Shown: positions 1 through 7,593 of the stretch, piece after piece
Position numbering within the stretch: the first letter of the stretch is position 1
How the letters are laid out: every line of letters starts with the position of its first letter
Assembly: GCA_030065195.1 (NCBI GenBank)
Contig: JASJDE010000010.1
Span: 1 to 40,260 of the forward strand
DNA length: 40,260 nucleotides
Reading direction: 5' to 3'
Source of the DNA: Erythrobacter sp.
Lineage (GTDB): Bacteria > Pseudomonadota > Alphaproteobacteria > Sphingomonadales > Sphingomonadaceae
Program-made: the position numbers and the translations under genes
The notes under the pieces: model-generated
The model's database searches: none
What the model was told of the DNA's origin: nothing
The model's input: only the letters and a program-made list of their open reading frames with translations

Positions 1-675
1 ATGGCCGACAAGCACAATTACATGCACCAGTTCAGCGTCGACACCGACGAGGATATCGCGCGCACGCTCGCCATGTTCGGCGGCTTTACCGAAGGGCTGC
101 AGCTGTTCGCCAGCTTCGCGATGCTGATGAACTTCCCGCGCTTCAACAAGATGAAGGGCATGGGCCAGATCGTCAGCTGGTCGGTCCGCGACGAGACGCT
201 TCACTGCGAAGGCATCATCAAGATGTTCCACACCTTCTGCGAAGAGCGCGACTGCCTGACCAAGGCGGTGAAGGAAGACATCATCGACATCTGTCAGAAG
301 ACCGTGCGTTTGGAAGACGCCTTCATCGATCTCGCCTTCGAGATGGGTCCGGTCAACGGGATGGAGGCCGACGATATCAAGCGCTACATCCGCTACATCG
401 CCGATTGGCGGCTTAAGCAACTTGGCCTGCCGCCCGCCTATATGGTCAAGGATCACCCACTTCCGTGGTTGACCCCGCTGCTCAACGGTGTCGAGCACGC
501 CAACTTCTTCGAGACCCGTGCAACCGAATATTCCAAGGGCGCGACGACCGGTGATTGGAAGCAGGTGTGGTCGAGTTTCGACAAGCGTCAGAAGGCTAAG
601 GCGGTCAACGAGGATGGCGCGCAAGAAGGCGGCCCGGATATGTTTGGCGAAAGCGCGGTGCAAGCGGCGGAGTGA
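1..675 (+). CDS. nrdB: Ribonucleoside-diphosphate reductase small (beta) subunit, 3' part
   Basis: This is the C-terminal part of the class Ia ribonucleotide reductase beta subunit, which holds the diiron-tyrosyl radical cofactor that the alpha subunit uses to reduce NDPs to dNDPs. The 224 residues visible include GFTEGLQLFASF and SVRDETLHCEG, which carry Glu and Glu/His iron ligands typical of the family, and a short acidic tail (DMFGES) like those that dock on the alpha subunit. Family members are about 330-380 residues, so the N-terminal third, including the radical tyrosine, lies outside the window. The ATG at base 1 is probably an internal methionine and not the start. Codon use and GC match the host. 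Family assignment is secure. Confidence 0.93.
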   Translation: MADKHNYMHQFSVDTDEDIARTLAMFGGFTEGLQLFASFAMLMNFPRFNKMKGMGQIVSWSVRDETLHCEGIIKMFHTFCEERDCLTKAVKEDIIDICQKTVRLEDAFIDLAFEMGPVNGMEADDIKRYIRYIADWRLKQLGLPPAYMVKDHPLPWLTPLLNGVEHANFFETRATEYSKGATTGDWKQVWSSFDKRQKAKAVNEDGAQEGGPDMFGESAVQAAE

Positions 676-690
676 GACAAGCCCATATCC

Positions 691-1671
691 ATGTCGCAGG
701 GTCTCGATAAGATTGTGGCTATGGGGCCGCCTAAAGAGGCGGCTCTTTACTTTGATCGAGTATGCCCTTTAGATCTTGGCACTTCCCTGTTCCATTCTCA
801 AAGCAATACCGATAGCGGATATATTCCGTTTGACGACGCTAGGTTTGATGAGAGTGTGGTGAAGAGTTTGCTTGGGTCCGATGGGCCGGCAATCTACACC
901 AGCTTGGTCAATGCCAATTTCATCTACCAGATCGCGAATAAGCTTTCCTCACCTGCTAGTCGTAAGAGCTTTCGAGAGAACTCATACGCTAGAGAATTCG
1001 CCAAATTTATGAATGAAAAACTCGGCGTTGATCTCGACAAGCTGGCGGATGATATCGAATCCGGACAGTTCGACGTCGAACCATTGCTGAAAGCGACCGC
1101 GACAGCTTCGATCAAAGTGATGGATGATCATGGCTTTGGCAACGTCCCCATTTGGAATCTGTTCTCCAACGAAGAATTGGATGACGCCAAGGCAAATGAT
1201 TCTCAACGGTTCTACGCATCACTTGCGGGATTGGAACTCATTGATCCCGAGAAGACCTCGTGGAAGCAGGTTGTCGAATTTCGTGAAGACCAACTCGCGA
1301 GAAACGCGTTGCGTGACCTCCGTCTCTTTTTCCAAGAAAATTTTGATGGGAAAAGCAAAGCTTATATCGAAGATTCTCTGGCGCAAAAGATAGAGAGGTA
1401 CGAAGAGGCAAGAAAGCTCTGGGGCTTCGAAACGGCACAACGCAGTTTATCTGTCCTGTTCAATGAAAAATCAGTCATTGCTAGTTCCGTTGGCTCAATC
1501 GCGGCCCACACGGTTGGAGGGTCCTTACTTGCTGCTGCTGGCGTCGGTGGAGTCATAGCGCTTGGCGGCGTGGCTCTCGAACTTGGTCGGGTTTATATTG
1601 ATCAGAGAAGAGCTCGTATCAAAAGCCCCGTCAGGTATTTGTCGAACCTGAAGAGTCTCAATAATGGATAA
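691..1671 (+). CDS. Unknown low-GC protein with a glycine-rich hydrophobic C-terminal segment
   Basis: I do not recognise this 326-residue protein. Its G+C is visibly lower than that of its neighbours (about 45 % in sampled lines), which suggests horizontal acquisition. The N-terminal part has a PKEAALYFDRVCPLDL-like stretch; the middle is charged and probably helical. Near residues 265-300 lies a Gly/Ala/Val-rich hydrophobic segment (SVGSIAAHTVGGSLLAAAGV and following), which could be one or two membrane helices or a pore-type hairpin, followed by a basic tail. It starts 15 bases after nrdB in the same direction. No clear Shine-Dalgarno precedes ATG 691, and ATG 721 (MGPPKEA) is an alternative. 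Single genes of this look are often accessory or defence cargo, but nothing in it proves such a role. Confidence 0.75.
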   Translation: MSQGLDKIVAMGPPKEAALYFDRVCPLDLGTSLFHSQSNTDSGYIPFDDARFDESVVKSLLGSDGPAIYTSLVNANFIYQIANKLSSPASRKSFRENSYAREFAKFMNEKLGVDLDKLADDIESGQFDVEPLLKATATASIKVMDDHGFGNVPIWNLFSNEELDDAKANDSQRFYASLAGLELIDPEKTSWKQVVEFREDQLARNALRDLRLFFQENFDGKSKAYIEDSLAQKIERYEEARKLWGFETAQRSLSVLFNEKSVIASSVGSIAAHTVGGSLLAAAGVGGVIALGGVALELGRVYIDQRRARIKSPVRYLSNLKSLNNG

Positions 1672-2104
1672 TCAACAACCTCTCACGAATTGATCGCTGA
1701 GGGCGTTTCTTCTTATACATTCTCCAGCGTCACTCTCTTCCGGCTCCGATGCCGCAATGGCAGCGAAGCAGCGCATTGATTTGGCCAAGCAAACCGCGCC
1801 GTGCTTGGCTCATCTAACCTCGGCCGTTGGTGCATTCGCAGCCAAGCCTACAATCTATTATGTGAGCGGACGAGGAGGGAAGCTTGCTTGCATACGTCCC
1901 AAACCATGAGTGCGACGATTTGGTCATACCTTTCGGCTACTTCCCATCGGCCAAACAACAGGGACAACCACCATGCCAAACCGCCCACTCCTCCCTATGA
2001 GGTTCGCGCTCGCTAACAGCCCCCACTGACGCGTCCTTCCAAGGTTTGCGGCCTGCCCCCGTGCTAGACCCTCGCTTCCGACAGCGATCGCGAGGCCCTA
2101 GACC
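1672..2104. other. 433-base intergenic region without a convincing gene
   Basis: No supported gene is seen here. The longest plus-strand candidate near the left side is a 50-codon frame at 1757-1909 with no ribosome binding site and no recognisable motif. The stretch follows the low-GC gene and rises to host-like GC toward 2105, so it may be the right edge of an acquired segment plus the promoter region of the helical-protein genes at 2105 and 2603. No inverted repeat with a T-run was seen. Confidence 0.5.
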
Positions 2105-2542
2105 ATGACCAGCCCCTCCCAAGCCGCCAGGAATTTGGCCTTCGACTATCGCGCCGAAGCCCGCAATCAGCGCGCCAAGGCCGCTGAAATGGCCGCCGAC
2201 CATCTCTACGAATTCTCGCGCAAGTTTCCGGGCAACTATGGTCAGGAACTGAGGGACATTCTCGACAATCTCGACGACCCGGCCTCGGCGGCGAAGGCGC
2301 GGGACCTGTCGCAAAGAATGCGAGCGGCGTTTCCGCAGATGACGCGGGACGCCTGGCGCGCTCTCGGAACAGACTGGGATTGGGAAGAGATGGATGCGCT
2401 CCGCATGGATCTGTTCCGTCTTGAGGCGCATATCGGCTCGCTGCGAAGGCTCGCCAACCATCTCGAAGCGGCGGTGGACCTCGACAAAGGCTACGACGCG
2501 ATGATGGATATGGCCGACTACTATGTGGAGCTTGGGCAGTAA
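2105..2542 (+). CDS. Unknown all-helical protein, paralog A
   Basis: This 145-residue, charged, probably all-alpha protein has no signal peptide or membrane segment, so it should be cytoplasmic. I know no function for it. It is clearly paralogous to the next gene (2603-3037): both share YGQELRDI, then LDD..(A)SKAR-type and LS..MR.AF..M..DAW.ALG patterns, and end with an Asp-Lys...DAMM-(D/E)-(M/V)AD segment closing in E(L/M)GQ. A third, more diverged copy lies at 8036-8470. The start MTSPSQ matches the MTTPSQ of the third copy, which supports ATG 2105. The ribosome binding site is weak (GAGG about 10 bases upstream). It probably forms a two-gene unit with 2603, 60 bases downstream. Confidence 0.8.
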   Translation: MTSPSQAARNLAFDYRAEARNQRAKAAEMAADHLYEFSRKFPGNYGQELRDILDNLDDPASAAKARDLSQRMRAAFPQMTRDAWRALGTDWDWEEMDALRMDLFRLEAHIGSLRRLANHLEAAVDLDKGYDAMMDMADYYVELGQ

Positions 2543-2602
2543 GGGCCCGGCCCGCCTTCCCGTTCAACCCATGCGCGCTTCTAGGATGCGAGAGAGGATA
2601 TC

Positions 2603-3037
2603 ATGACCACGATCTCCGAAGGTTTCAGGAACACTGGCTTCCGGCACCGCGCCAACGCTTACAAAGAGCGCGCCGAGGCCTCCAAACTGGGCGCAGACCT
2701 GTACGATTTCTCGCGGACATTCCCCGGCGACTATGGGCAGGAATTGCGCGATATCTTCAATCATCTCGATGACGCGGCCATGGCGAGCAAGGCGAGAAAA
2801 CTGTCGGACAACATGCGCGAAGCCTTTGCGCGGATGGCAAGCGACGCCTGGACCGCGCTCGGTCCAAACCCGGACGCGGCGGCGATTGAAGAGTTCGGGC
2901 GACATCTGGCCGAACTCCAAGAGCGTATCGATATGCTGCGCGAGCTGGCCGGCCGTCTCGAAGCGGCAGCGGCACTCGACAAGGCCTCCGATGCAATGAT
3001 GGAAGTGGCCGACGCCTTCGTCGAAATGGGGCAATGA
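2603..3037 (+). CDS. Unknown all-helical protein, paralog B
   Basis: This 144-residue protein is a tandem paralog of the one at 2105. Conserved blocks are GDYGQELRDI (about residues 41-50), LDDAAMASKARKLS, NMREAFARMASDAWTALG, and a C-terminal helix ending VEMGQ. A good ribosome binding site (GAGAGAGG) precedes ATG 2603. The high Ala/Glu/Arg content and heptad-like spacing suggest a helical bundle. No catalytic or ligand-binding residues can be named. The 60-base gap to paralog A and the shared strand suggest co-transcription. Confidence 0.8.
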   Translation: MTTISEGFRNTGFRHRANAYKERAEASKLGADLYDFSRTFPGDYGQELRDIFNHLDDAAMASKARKLSDNMREAFARMASDAWTALGPNPDAAAIEEFGRHLAELQERIDMLRELAGRLEAAAALDKASDAMMEVADAFVEMGQ

Positions 3038-3185
3038 GGCCGGACCCCGGCATGATCGGGTAGGCTGCCAGGCGTTCGATCCCGTCGAGAAGCAGCAACA
3101 ACCCGCCCCGTAGAAGCGGGATGAAAGTGGATTGGTCATACATTCCTGTTATCTCTTCGGATCAGATCAACAGGGGATCACCACA

Positions 3186-3671
3186 ATGCGAAAGCGTTCA
3201 CTGCTCCTTGCGCTGAGCCTCGCGCTCACCGCTGCGCCGCTTGCGCCCGCCCTCGCGCAGGACTCCGACGAGCCCGATCCGATCGTCGAGCTTCCCGCCG
3301 AAGACGAGGCGATGAACGCAGCCAAGGCGGAGGCCAACGCGACGCTCGACGAGTGGCTCGACGTGCTCGCCGACCCGCCGCTGGGCACGCGCGATATCGC
3401 GTTCAAGTTCCCGCTCGACGGGTGGGAGCATATCTGGGTCGACAATGTCCGGCGCGATGGCGACTTCCTGGAGGGGCAGCTCGCCAACTCGCCGCATTCC
3501 GAAGGCTACCGCTTTCGCGACTTCGTAATCGTACCGCTGATCGAAGTCTCCGACTGGTCCTATCGCGACAGCGACGGCTTCATGCACGGCCACCGCACCA
3601 CCCGCGTGCTGTTCAGCGAGCTGGACCCGGAGGTCGTGGCCGAGATCAAGCGCGATTTCGGCTGGGAGTAG
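3186..3671 (+). CDS. Exported DUF2314 (YegJ-like) protein
   Basis: This 161-residue protein begins with a clear Sec signal peptide (MRKRSLLLALSLALTAAPLAPALAQ), so it is probably periplasmic. The mature part fits the DUF2314 pattern: MNAAKAEANATLDEWLD, a central EHIWVDNV and GQLANSP, then VSDWSYRDSDGFMHGHRTTRVL. Proteins of this family have no established function. The start at 3186 is chosen over upstream ATG 3132 because it gives the signal peptide and follows a ribosome-binding-like AGGGGA. The next gene downstream is convergent. Confidence 0.82.
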   Translation: MRKRSLLLALSLALTAAPLAPALAQDSDEPDPIVELPAEDEAMNAAKAEANATLDEWLDVLADPPLGTRDIAFKFPLDGWEHIWVDNVRRDGDFLEGQLANSPHSEGYRFRDFVIVPLIEVSDWSYRDSDGFMHGHRTTRVLFSELDPEVVAEIKRDFGWE

Positions 3672-3839
3672 CGCATAGCGAGGCCTGGCGGGTGCAGCGT
3701 CCGGCGCGCGCTCCGCTTTCCTACACCCCCAGCGGCGCGGTAGGTTGCCGACTGTGGCCTGCTCTCCGGTAACCCGCTCTTTCGCCTCGCTCGATGCGTC
3801 CTTTTCGGCGCTTTCGGTACGGGCCGGTTTTGTTGCCCA

Positions 3840-3864
3840 GGACCGTGTAACATGCGGTCCATGT
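3840..3864 (+). repeat. 25-bp palindromic element, copy 1
   Basis: Bases 3840-3864 are identical, in reverse complement, to 23901-23925. The element contains two overlapping inverted repeats: GGACCG with CGGTCC, and ACATG-CGGTC-CATGT. Weaker similarity continues on the GGACCG side for about 20 bases. This copy lies in a convergent intergenic region. Operator or promoter function is inferred only from its repetition and symmetry. Confidence 0.6.
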
Positions 3865-3924
3865 CTCACCGAAAGCTTGCATTCGGCAGCGCCCCGCGCG
3901 CGCGGCGGGTCGCTCGGCGGGGCG

Positions 3925-4386
3925 TCAGCCGCCGGCGACGCCGGCGAGCAGGAAGCGCGAGTACCAGACATGCGGTCGCAGCATCGCCTTCCAGCCCGAC
4001 TCCCCGATACTGCCGACCCACGATCCGAACAGCAGGCGCGTTCCGCCGTCCAGCGGCTCCACGGCAAACCAGCTCGCCGTGCCGGTCCCTTTGGACTCGA
4101 GAAGCGCTTCGCCATCGCGTCGCTCAACCACCTTCCAGACGGCAATCCCGTCCGCCTCGCCGCGCGCAACCGCGCGGGCATCCGCGTCCGAAGCGCCGCG
4201 CCCGATCAGGCCGAGCACGACCCGTTCGGGCCGGAACGCCGCGCTGCGATAGAACCGCTCGATGAAGTCGGGCAGCGAGACTTCGCCCGGCACGTCGCGG
4301 GAGAAGCAGTCGCGATAGTCGGCCGGTCCGCCGAACTGGGCGAGCAGGCTGCCATCGGGCACTGCGCGGGCGATCACCTTGGCCAT
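3925..4386 (-). CDS. DUF2867-like protein, copy 1
   Basis: This is a 153-residue soluble protein. The core, with DYRDCF, SLPDFIERFYRSAAFRPER, an Ala/Asp-rich segment, W-K-V-V-E-R-R, then GTGTASWF and LLFGSWVG, resembles DUF2867, a SRPBCC/START-like fold of unknown function. It is paralogous to 6426-6881, with the same block order and a shared C-terminal WYSR(F/M)LL ending. The start at 4386 (MAKVIARAVPDGS) is chosen because the paralog starts at the matching point; the longer frame upstream is unlike any protein. No strong ribosome binding site is visible. It diverges from the sulfotransferase at 4515. Confidence 0.75.
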   Translation of the reverse strand: MAKVIARAVPDGSLLAQFGGPADYRDCFSRDVPGEVSLPDFIERFYRSAAFRPERVVLGLIGRGASDADARAVARGEADGIAVWKVVERRDGEALLESKGTGTASWFAVEPLDGGTRLLFGSWVGSIGESGWKAMLRPHVWYSRFLLAGVAGG

Positions 4387-4514
4387 GGAGCACGCATAGG
4401 CCACCCGCACCCTTGCTCGCCAGCCCTCGCGTCCCCTAAACCCCTGGCCAGAGTGCGGGACGCGCGACAGTCGCAAGCCTGCGGACAAGCGCAACACTGG
4501 GAGGAAGCGCGCGC

Positions 4515-5435
4515 ATGGGCGAGTTGATCGGACAGGCAACCACGGTCGAAGGATTCGGCGAAATCATGGGCATCGCCGCTGCGGGCGAACGGCCCAACTT
4601 TCGTCCCTACGAACCGTTGCCCGAAGGCTCGCCGCGCGACGTCTTCATCACCAGCTGGGCCAAGAGCGGCACGACCATGACGCAGCAGATGTTCCACCAG
4701 CTGCGCACCGGTGCCGCGGGCGGGGACATGGACTTTGACGATATCAGCCGCGTCGTCCCGTGGGAGGACACCGCCTACCTGCTCGATTTCGACATGACCG
4801 CGGTGCAGCGTGCTGCGCCGCGCGGCTTCAAATCGCATCGCGACCACGAGCGGTTGCCTGCCGGACAGCGCTATGTCGTGACTTTGCGCGATCCGAAGGA
4901 ATGCTACGTCTCCTTCTATCGCTTCTTCAACGGATGGCATCTCAAGCGCGACTCCGTTTCGATGGAGGCGTTCATGCCGCTGTTCATGGGCGGCGGACCG
5001 GGAGGCTGCGACTATTTCACCCATCTGCTGAGCTGGTACGCGCGGCGGCACGAGGCCGATACACTGCTGATGAATTACCGCTGGATGGTGAAGAACAAGC
5101 CCGAGGCCATCCGGCGCCTCGCGGCTTTCTGCGAGATCGAGCTGACCGACGCGATCGAAGCGCTGGTCCTGGAAAGGACGTCGCGCGCGTTCATGGTCGA
5201 ATACAAGGACCGCTTCGACGACGGGATGATCTGCGCAATTCTCGAGGAGAAGTGCGGTATCCCGGCCAACAGCGATTCGAGCAAGGTTCAGGCGGCGGGC
5301 AGCAAGGCCGATGCGCTGCCGCAATCGGTTGGCGACGCGATCGACGCAATGTGGGCCGAGCGTATTGCGCCCAATACGGGTCACCGAGACTACGCTTCGC
5401 TGGCCAGCGAGATCGAGGAACTCGGGAAAGGTTAG
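4515..5435 (+). CDS. Sulfotransferase-family protein
   Basis: This 306-residue cytoplasmic protein belongs to the PAPS-dependent sulfotransferase superfamily. TSWAKSGTT (about residues 46-54) is the 5'-phosphosulfate-binding loop, and TLRDPKECYVSFYRFF is the second (3'-phosphate) motif, with Arg and Ser. A GHRDY-like stretch near the C terminus resembles the closing region of the family. It would move a sulfuryl group from PAPS to a hydroxyl or amine; the acceptor cannot be read from sequence. The GAGGAAG before ATG 4515 supports the start. No sulfate-activation genes are adjacent, so the context does not narrow its role. Confidence 0.85.
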   Translation: MGELIGQATTVEGFGEIMGIAAAGERPNFRPYEPLPEGSPRDVFITSWAKSGTTMTQQMFHQLRTGAAGGDMDFDDISRVVPWEDTAYLLDFDMTAVQRAAPRGFKSHRDHERLPAGQRYVVTLRDPKECYVSFYRFFNGWHLKRDSVSMEAFMPLFMGGGPGGCDYFTHLLSWYARRHEADTLLMNYRWMVKNKPEAIRRLAAFCEIELTDAIEALVLERTSRAFMVEYKDRFDDGMICAILEEKCGIPANSDSSKVQAAGSKADALPQSVGDAIDAMWAERIAPNTGHRDYASLASEIEELGKG

Positions 5436-5463
5436 GGCATTCGCGCACCGCAGGGCGCCCTTT

Positions 5464-5477
5464 TTGACTCACGTCAA
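5464..5477 (+). promoter_or_regulatory. FNR/FixK-type box upstream of DUF465 copy 1
   Basis: TTGACTCACGTCAA is a perfect TTGAC-N4-GTCAA palindrome matching the FNR/FixK/Dnr class (TTGAY-N4-RTCAA). It lies 60 bases before ATG 5538. With an activator centred at -41.5, the -10 region would fall near 5500-5505. An almost identical box is placed the same way before the paralog at 9862, which strongly supports function. Confidence 0.72.
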
Positions 5478-5537
5478 TTCCCGCGGGGCGACTCCCGCCT
5501 AAGGTTGATTTGTCAACTTCAGGGGAGAACGCCTCAC

Positions 5538-5795
5538 ATGTCCCAGCACACGCCCAACGAACTCACCACGGTCTTCAAGCGCGACCGCGAATTGATCACG
5601 CGACTGAAAGCCGAAAATGCGCATTTCGCTCGGCGGGCCGACGAATATCACGAGGTTAACCGGCAGGTGCACCGGATCGAAGCCGAGACCGAAGCTGCAA
5701 GCGACGAGCGCACCGAGCAGCTCAAGAAGCAGCGGCTCGCATTGCTCGACGAGATTTCCGCCATCGTCACAAGGGCACGCGCCGACGCGGCCTGA
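5538..5795 (+). CDS. DUF465 / YdcH-family small protein, copy 1
   Basis: This 85-residue protein has the DUF465 (YdcH) pattern: an N-terminal helix with FKRDRELITRLKAENAHF, a central EYHEVNRQVHRIE, and the hallmark LKKQRLALLDEI. The fold is a short helical hairpin or coiled coil, cytoplasmic, with no known biochemical role. The start at 5538 follows AGGGGAG at 5521 with good spacing; the longer frame from 5505 is rejected. It has a paralog at 9862, and both have the same FNR-like box upstream, which suggests induction under low oxygen. It converges on a nuclease-like gene. Confidence 0.88.
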   Translation: MSQHTPNELTTVFKRDRELITRLKAENAHFARRADEYHEVNRQVHRIEAETEAASDERTEQLKKQRLALLDEISAIVTRARADAA

Positions 5796-5942
5796 TGTGA
5801 AAACCCATAGGGCTGCGGCCGTGGTATCCCACAAGCCACGGTGGCAGCCCGACCTTGCGTTTCCGATCCCCGCTTCAGCCGAAGAACTTTGGTTGCTTCG
5901 GGGGGGAGATGTGTCGAATTCGGCCCGCCACCTCGCCGGGAA

Positions 5943-6377
5943 TCAACACCAGGCCACTTTCGGCCCGCCCCACCGTTCGGCGAGACCTTCCGCGATCAGC
6001 GTCTCCCCCAGGCTCATGCCATCGCGCATCACGACACGTAGCTTGCGCCCGAAACGATCGACATCGCGCCCATCGCTGGCCGGAGACAGGGTAAATGCTC
6101 CCGCGTTGAGCAGCGCCTGAATCCGTACCATAGCTCGGCGTCCAATTGCGGCTTCGCGCTCGCAACCGGGGCGTGAGACCTCAGGAGTGTCGATATCGGC
6201 GATGCGGATCTTCGACCCGCGATACCAGATCGTGTCGCCATCGACGACGCAGGTGATCCGGTGGGATCCGGAGCAGATCGGGAAATGGGCGCGCTCGATA
6301 TCGCGATGAGGCTTCTCGGCCATTGTCGGCGACATGCACGGGGCCGCCAAGAACAATACAATTGCCACAATCCGCAT
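5943..6377 (-). CDS. Exported staphylococcal-nuclease-like protein, copy 1
   Basis: This 144-residue protein has a Sec signal peptide (MRIVAIVLFLAAPCMSPTMA), so it should be periplasmic or secreted. It also has the thermonuclease (SNase) core: CVVDGDTIWYRG, KIRIADIDTPE, then DRFGRKLRVVMRDGMSLGETLIAEGLA. DGDT and the Asp of DIDTPE are Ca2+-site positions in the family, and the Arg in the DRFGR region matches a catalytic-type arginine. Short SNase homologs of this type are common in alphaproteobacteria and often lack proven nuclease activity. It is paralogous to the membrane-anchored one at 11073-11633 and lies convergent to DUF465, as that copy does. Confidence 0.85.
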   Translation of the reverse strand: MRIVAIVLFLAAPCMSPTMAEKPHRDIERAHFPICSGSHRITCVVDGDTIWYRGSKIRIADIDTPEVSRPGCEREAAIGRRAMVRIQALLNAGAFTLSPASDGRDVDRFGRKLRVVMRDGMSLGETLIAEGLAERWGGPKVAWC

Positions 6378-6425
6378 CGAGCGAATCTGGCACGCTTAAC
6401 CGCCAATGTCGGCTCGGGGAAAGCC

Positions 6426-6881
6426 CTAGACGAAACCACGTAACAGCATCCGCGAATACCACCTGTGGAACGGCAAGAGCGCCTTGACAACGGTGCGGTC
6501 CGGCTCGCCCACCCAGCTTCCGAACAACAAATCGGTCTTGTCCGCCTGTTTTCGAACGCAGAGCCAGCTTGCGGTTGAGCCGCGGAAATCCTGCAAAAGA
6601 ATCTCGTCCTGCCGCCGATCGACCACATTCCAAGCGGCGAACTGCCCTGTTTCGCCACGGGCCACCGCTTTCGCATCCGTGTCGTCCGCTCCTTTTCCGA
6701 TCAGTCCAAGCAGGATCCGTTCGGGGCGAAAGGCCGGGCTGGAATAGAACCTCTCGATGAGCTGTTCGAGAGAAACCGCTTCGCCGGCTTGGCGCCGAAA
6801 GCAATCGCGATAAGCGGCGGGCGATCCGAATTCAGCCAGCAAACTGCCCTCGGGAACGGGAACTGCATCCACTTTCATCAT
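6426..6881 (-). CDS. DUF2867-like protein, copy 2
   Basis: This 151-residue paralog of 3925-4386 shares PEGSLLAEFG, AYRDCF, LIERFYSSPAFRPERILLGLIGKGADD, AKAVARGE and LLFGSWVG. It is soluble, and its function is unknown (DUF2867-like, SRPBCC-type fold suspected). Start codons ATG 6881 and 6878 are adjacent (MMKVDAVPVPEGS). The upstream extension of the frame runs into the divergent gene and is not coding. A perfect palindrome, ATATCT-A-AGATAT, covers the start region, which could mean repression at the translation start region or an AT-rich promoter. Confidence 0.75.
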   Translation of the reverse strand: MMKVDAVPVPEGSLLAEFGSPAAYRDCFRRQAGEAVSLEQLIERFYSSPAFRPERILLGLIGKGADDTDAKAVARGETGQFAAWNVVDRRQDEILLQDFRGSTASWLCVRKQADKTDLLFGSWVGEPDRTVVKALLPFHRWYSRMLLRGFV

Positions 6882-6892
6882 ATCTAAGATAT
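6880..6892. promoter_or_regulatory. Palindrome ATATCTAAGATAT at the start of the minus-strand gene
   Basis: This is a perfect 6-base-arm inverted repeat with a single central base in a very AT-rich patch, within the divergent region between genes starting at 6881 (-) and 6987 (+). AT-rich palindromes of this form are typical repressor sites (PadR- or ArsR-like regulators use similar ones). No regulator gene lies next to it, so the partner is unknown. Confidence 0.4.
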
Positions 6893-6950
6893 ATCGTAAA
6901 AAGAGGTTTCGAGGCAAGGCCTTTCGCGCTTGCGACCCAACGACTCTTGC

Positions 6951-6968
6951 GTATTCTCGATGTAATAC
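6951..6968. promoter_or_regulatory. Inverted repeat GTATT-N8-AATAC, site 1
   Basis: GTATTCTCGATGTAATAC has 5-base arms. It shares 14 of 18 positions with 13242-13259 upstream of yggT, differing only in four central bases. The flanks are also alike (C before, a pyrimidine-purine-C pattern after). It lies 18 bases before ATG 6987. The two matching copies suggest a shared operator or promoter element. Confidence 0.5.
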
Positions 6969-6986
6969 ACCTCCAAGGAGATGCCG

Positions 6987-7532
6987 ATGTCTGGCGCGCT
7001 TGCTCTGATGCTCGTCCAGGTTGCCCCCGACGCCGTACAGCCGCAACCGATACCGCCGATTGAATCGGCGCGCGAGCAGATTGCCGAACTTGATGCCAAG
7101 CTGTTTTGGGCTGCGTTCGAAGGGTGCCAACCTCACCAGCTTCGCGGCATGCTGACCGAAGATTTTCGCATGCTACACGACCTGGCCGGCCAGCCCGTTT
7201 CGTCGCGCGCGGCGTTTATCGCCGGCTTCGAACAGCAATGCGCGGCGCGGGCCGAGGGAGGAGCAAATCAGGGCTACAAGAACCGCCGCTTGCTTGTGCC
7301 CGGCACCCGGTCGGTCACGCCGCTTGGCCAGTGGGGCGTTCTCGAACGCGGCTATCATACCTTCCATGAATGGCATGGAGACGACGCGGGATGGGTCCAG
7401 ACCGGCGGCGCACGTTACATTCATGTGTGGCAATGGATCGACCGCGAAGGCCGGTTTCGACTCCAGGAAAGCATCAGCGTCGATCACGGGTCGGCCATAC
7501 CTTATCCGCCAGTAGGTCAAACCGACGATTAA
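6987..7532 (+). CDS. Exported NTF2-fold protein (DUF4440/SnoaL-like)
   Basis: This 181-residue protein has the order seen in DUF4440/SnoaL-like NTF2 folds: AREQIAELDAKLFWAAFEGCQPHQLRGML, then DFRMLHDLAG and a late RYIHVWQWIDREGRFRLQE strand pair. The N terminus (MSGALALMLVQVAPDA) is hydrophobic and may be a short export signal. ATG 6987 is preferred to ATG 6981 because AAGGAG ends at 6980, giving a normal 6-base spacing. NTF2-fold proteins bind small ligands or act as simple enzymes; the ligand cannot be read here. Confidence 0.78.
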   Translation: MSGALALMLVQVAPDAVQPQPIPPIESAREQIAELDAKLFWAAFEGCQPHQLRGMLTEDFRMLHDLAGQPVSSRAAFIAGFEQQCAARAEGGANQGYKNRRLLVPGTRSVTPLGQWGVLERGYHTFHEWHGDDAGWVQTGGARYIHVWQWIDREGRFRLQESISVDHGSAIPYPPVGQTDD

Positions 7533-7593
7533 TCGCGCTTTTACCGATATTTGGGATGAACTTCCACGATAGTCGTACGAGGAGGGTGCCGCC

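Noticed and set aside
1757-1909. 50-codon plus-strand frame in the gap after the low-GC gene.
   Set aside because: No ribosome binding site, no recognised motif and an isolated position; kept only as a note.
3745-4527. 260-codon plus-strand frame across DUF2867 copy 1.
   Set aside because: It overlaps a gene with a paralog in the window; its composition (Arg/Ala/Pro-rich) is typical of a shadow frame.
5505-5516. TTGATTTGTCAA as a second FNR box before DUF465 copy 1.
   Set aside because: Only 4 bases separate TTGA and TCAA, while FNR sites need 6, and it is not kept in copy 2.
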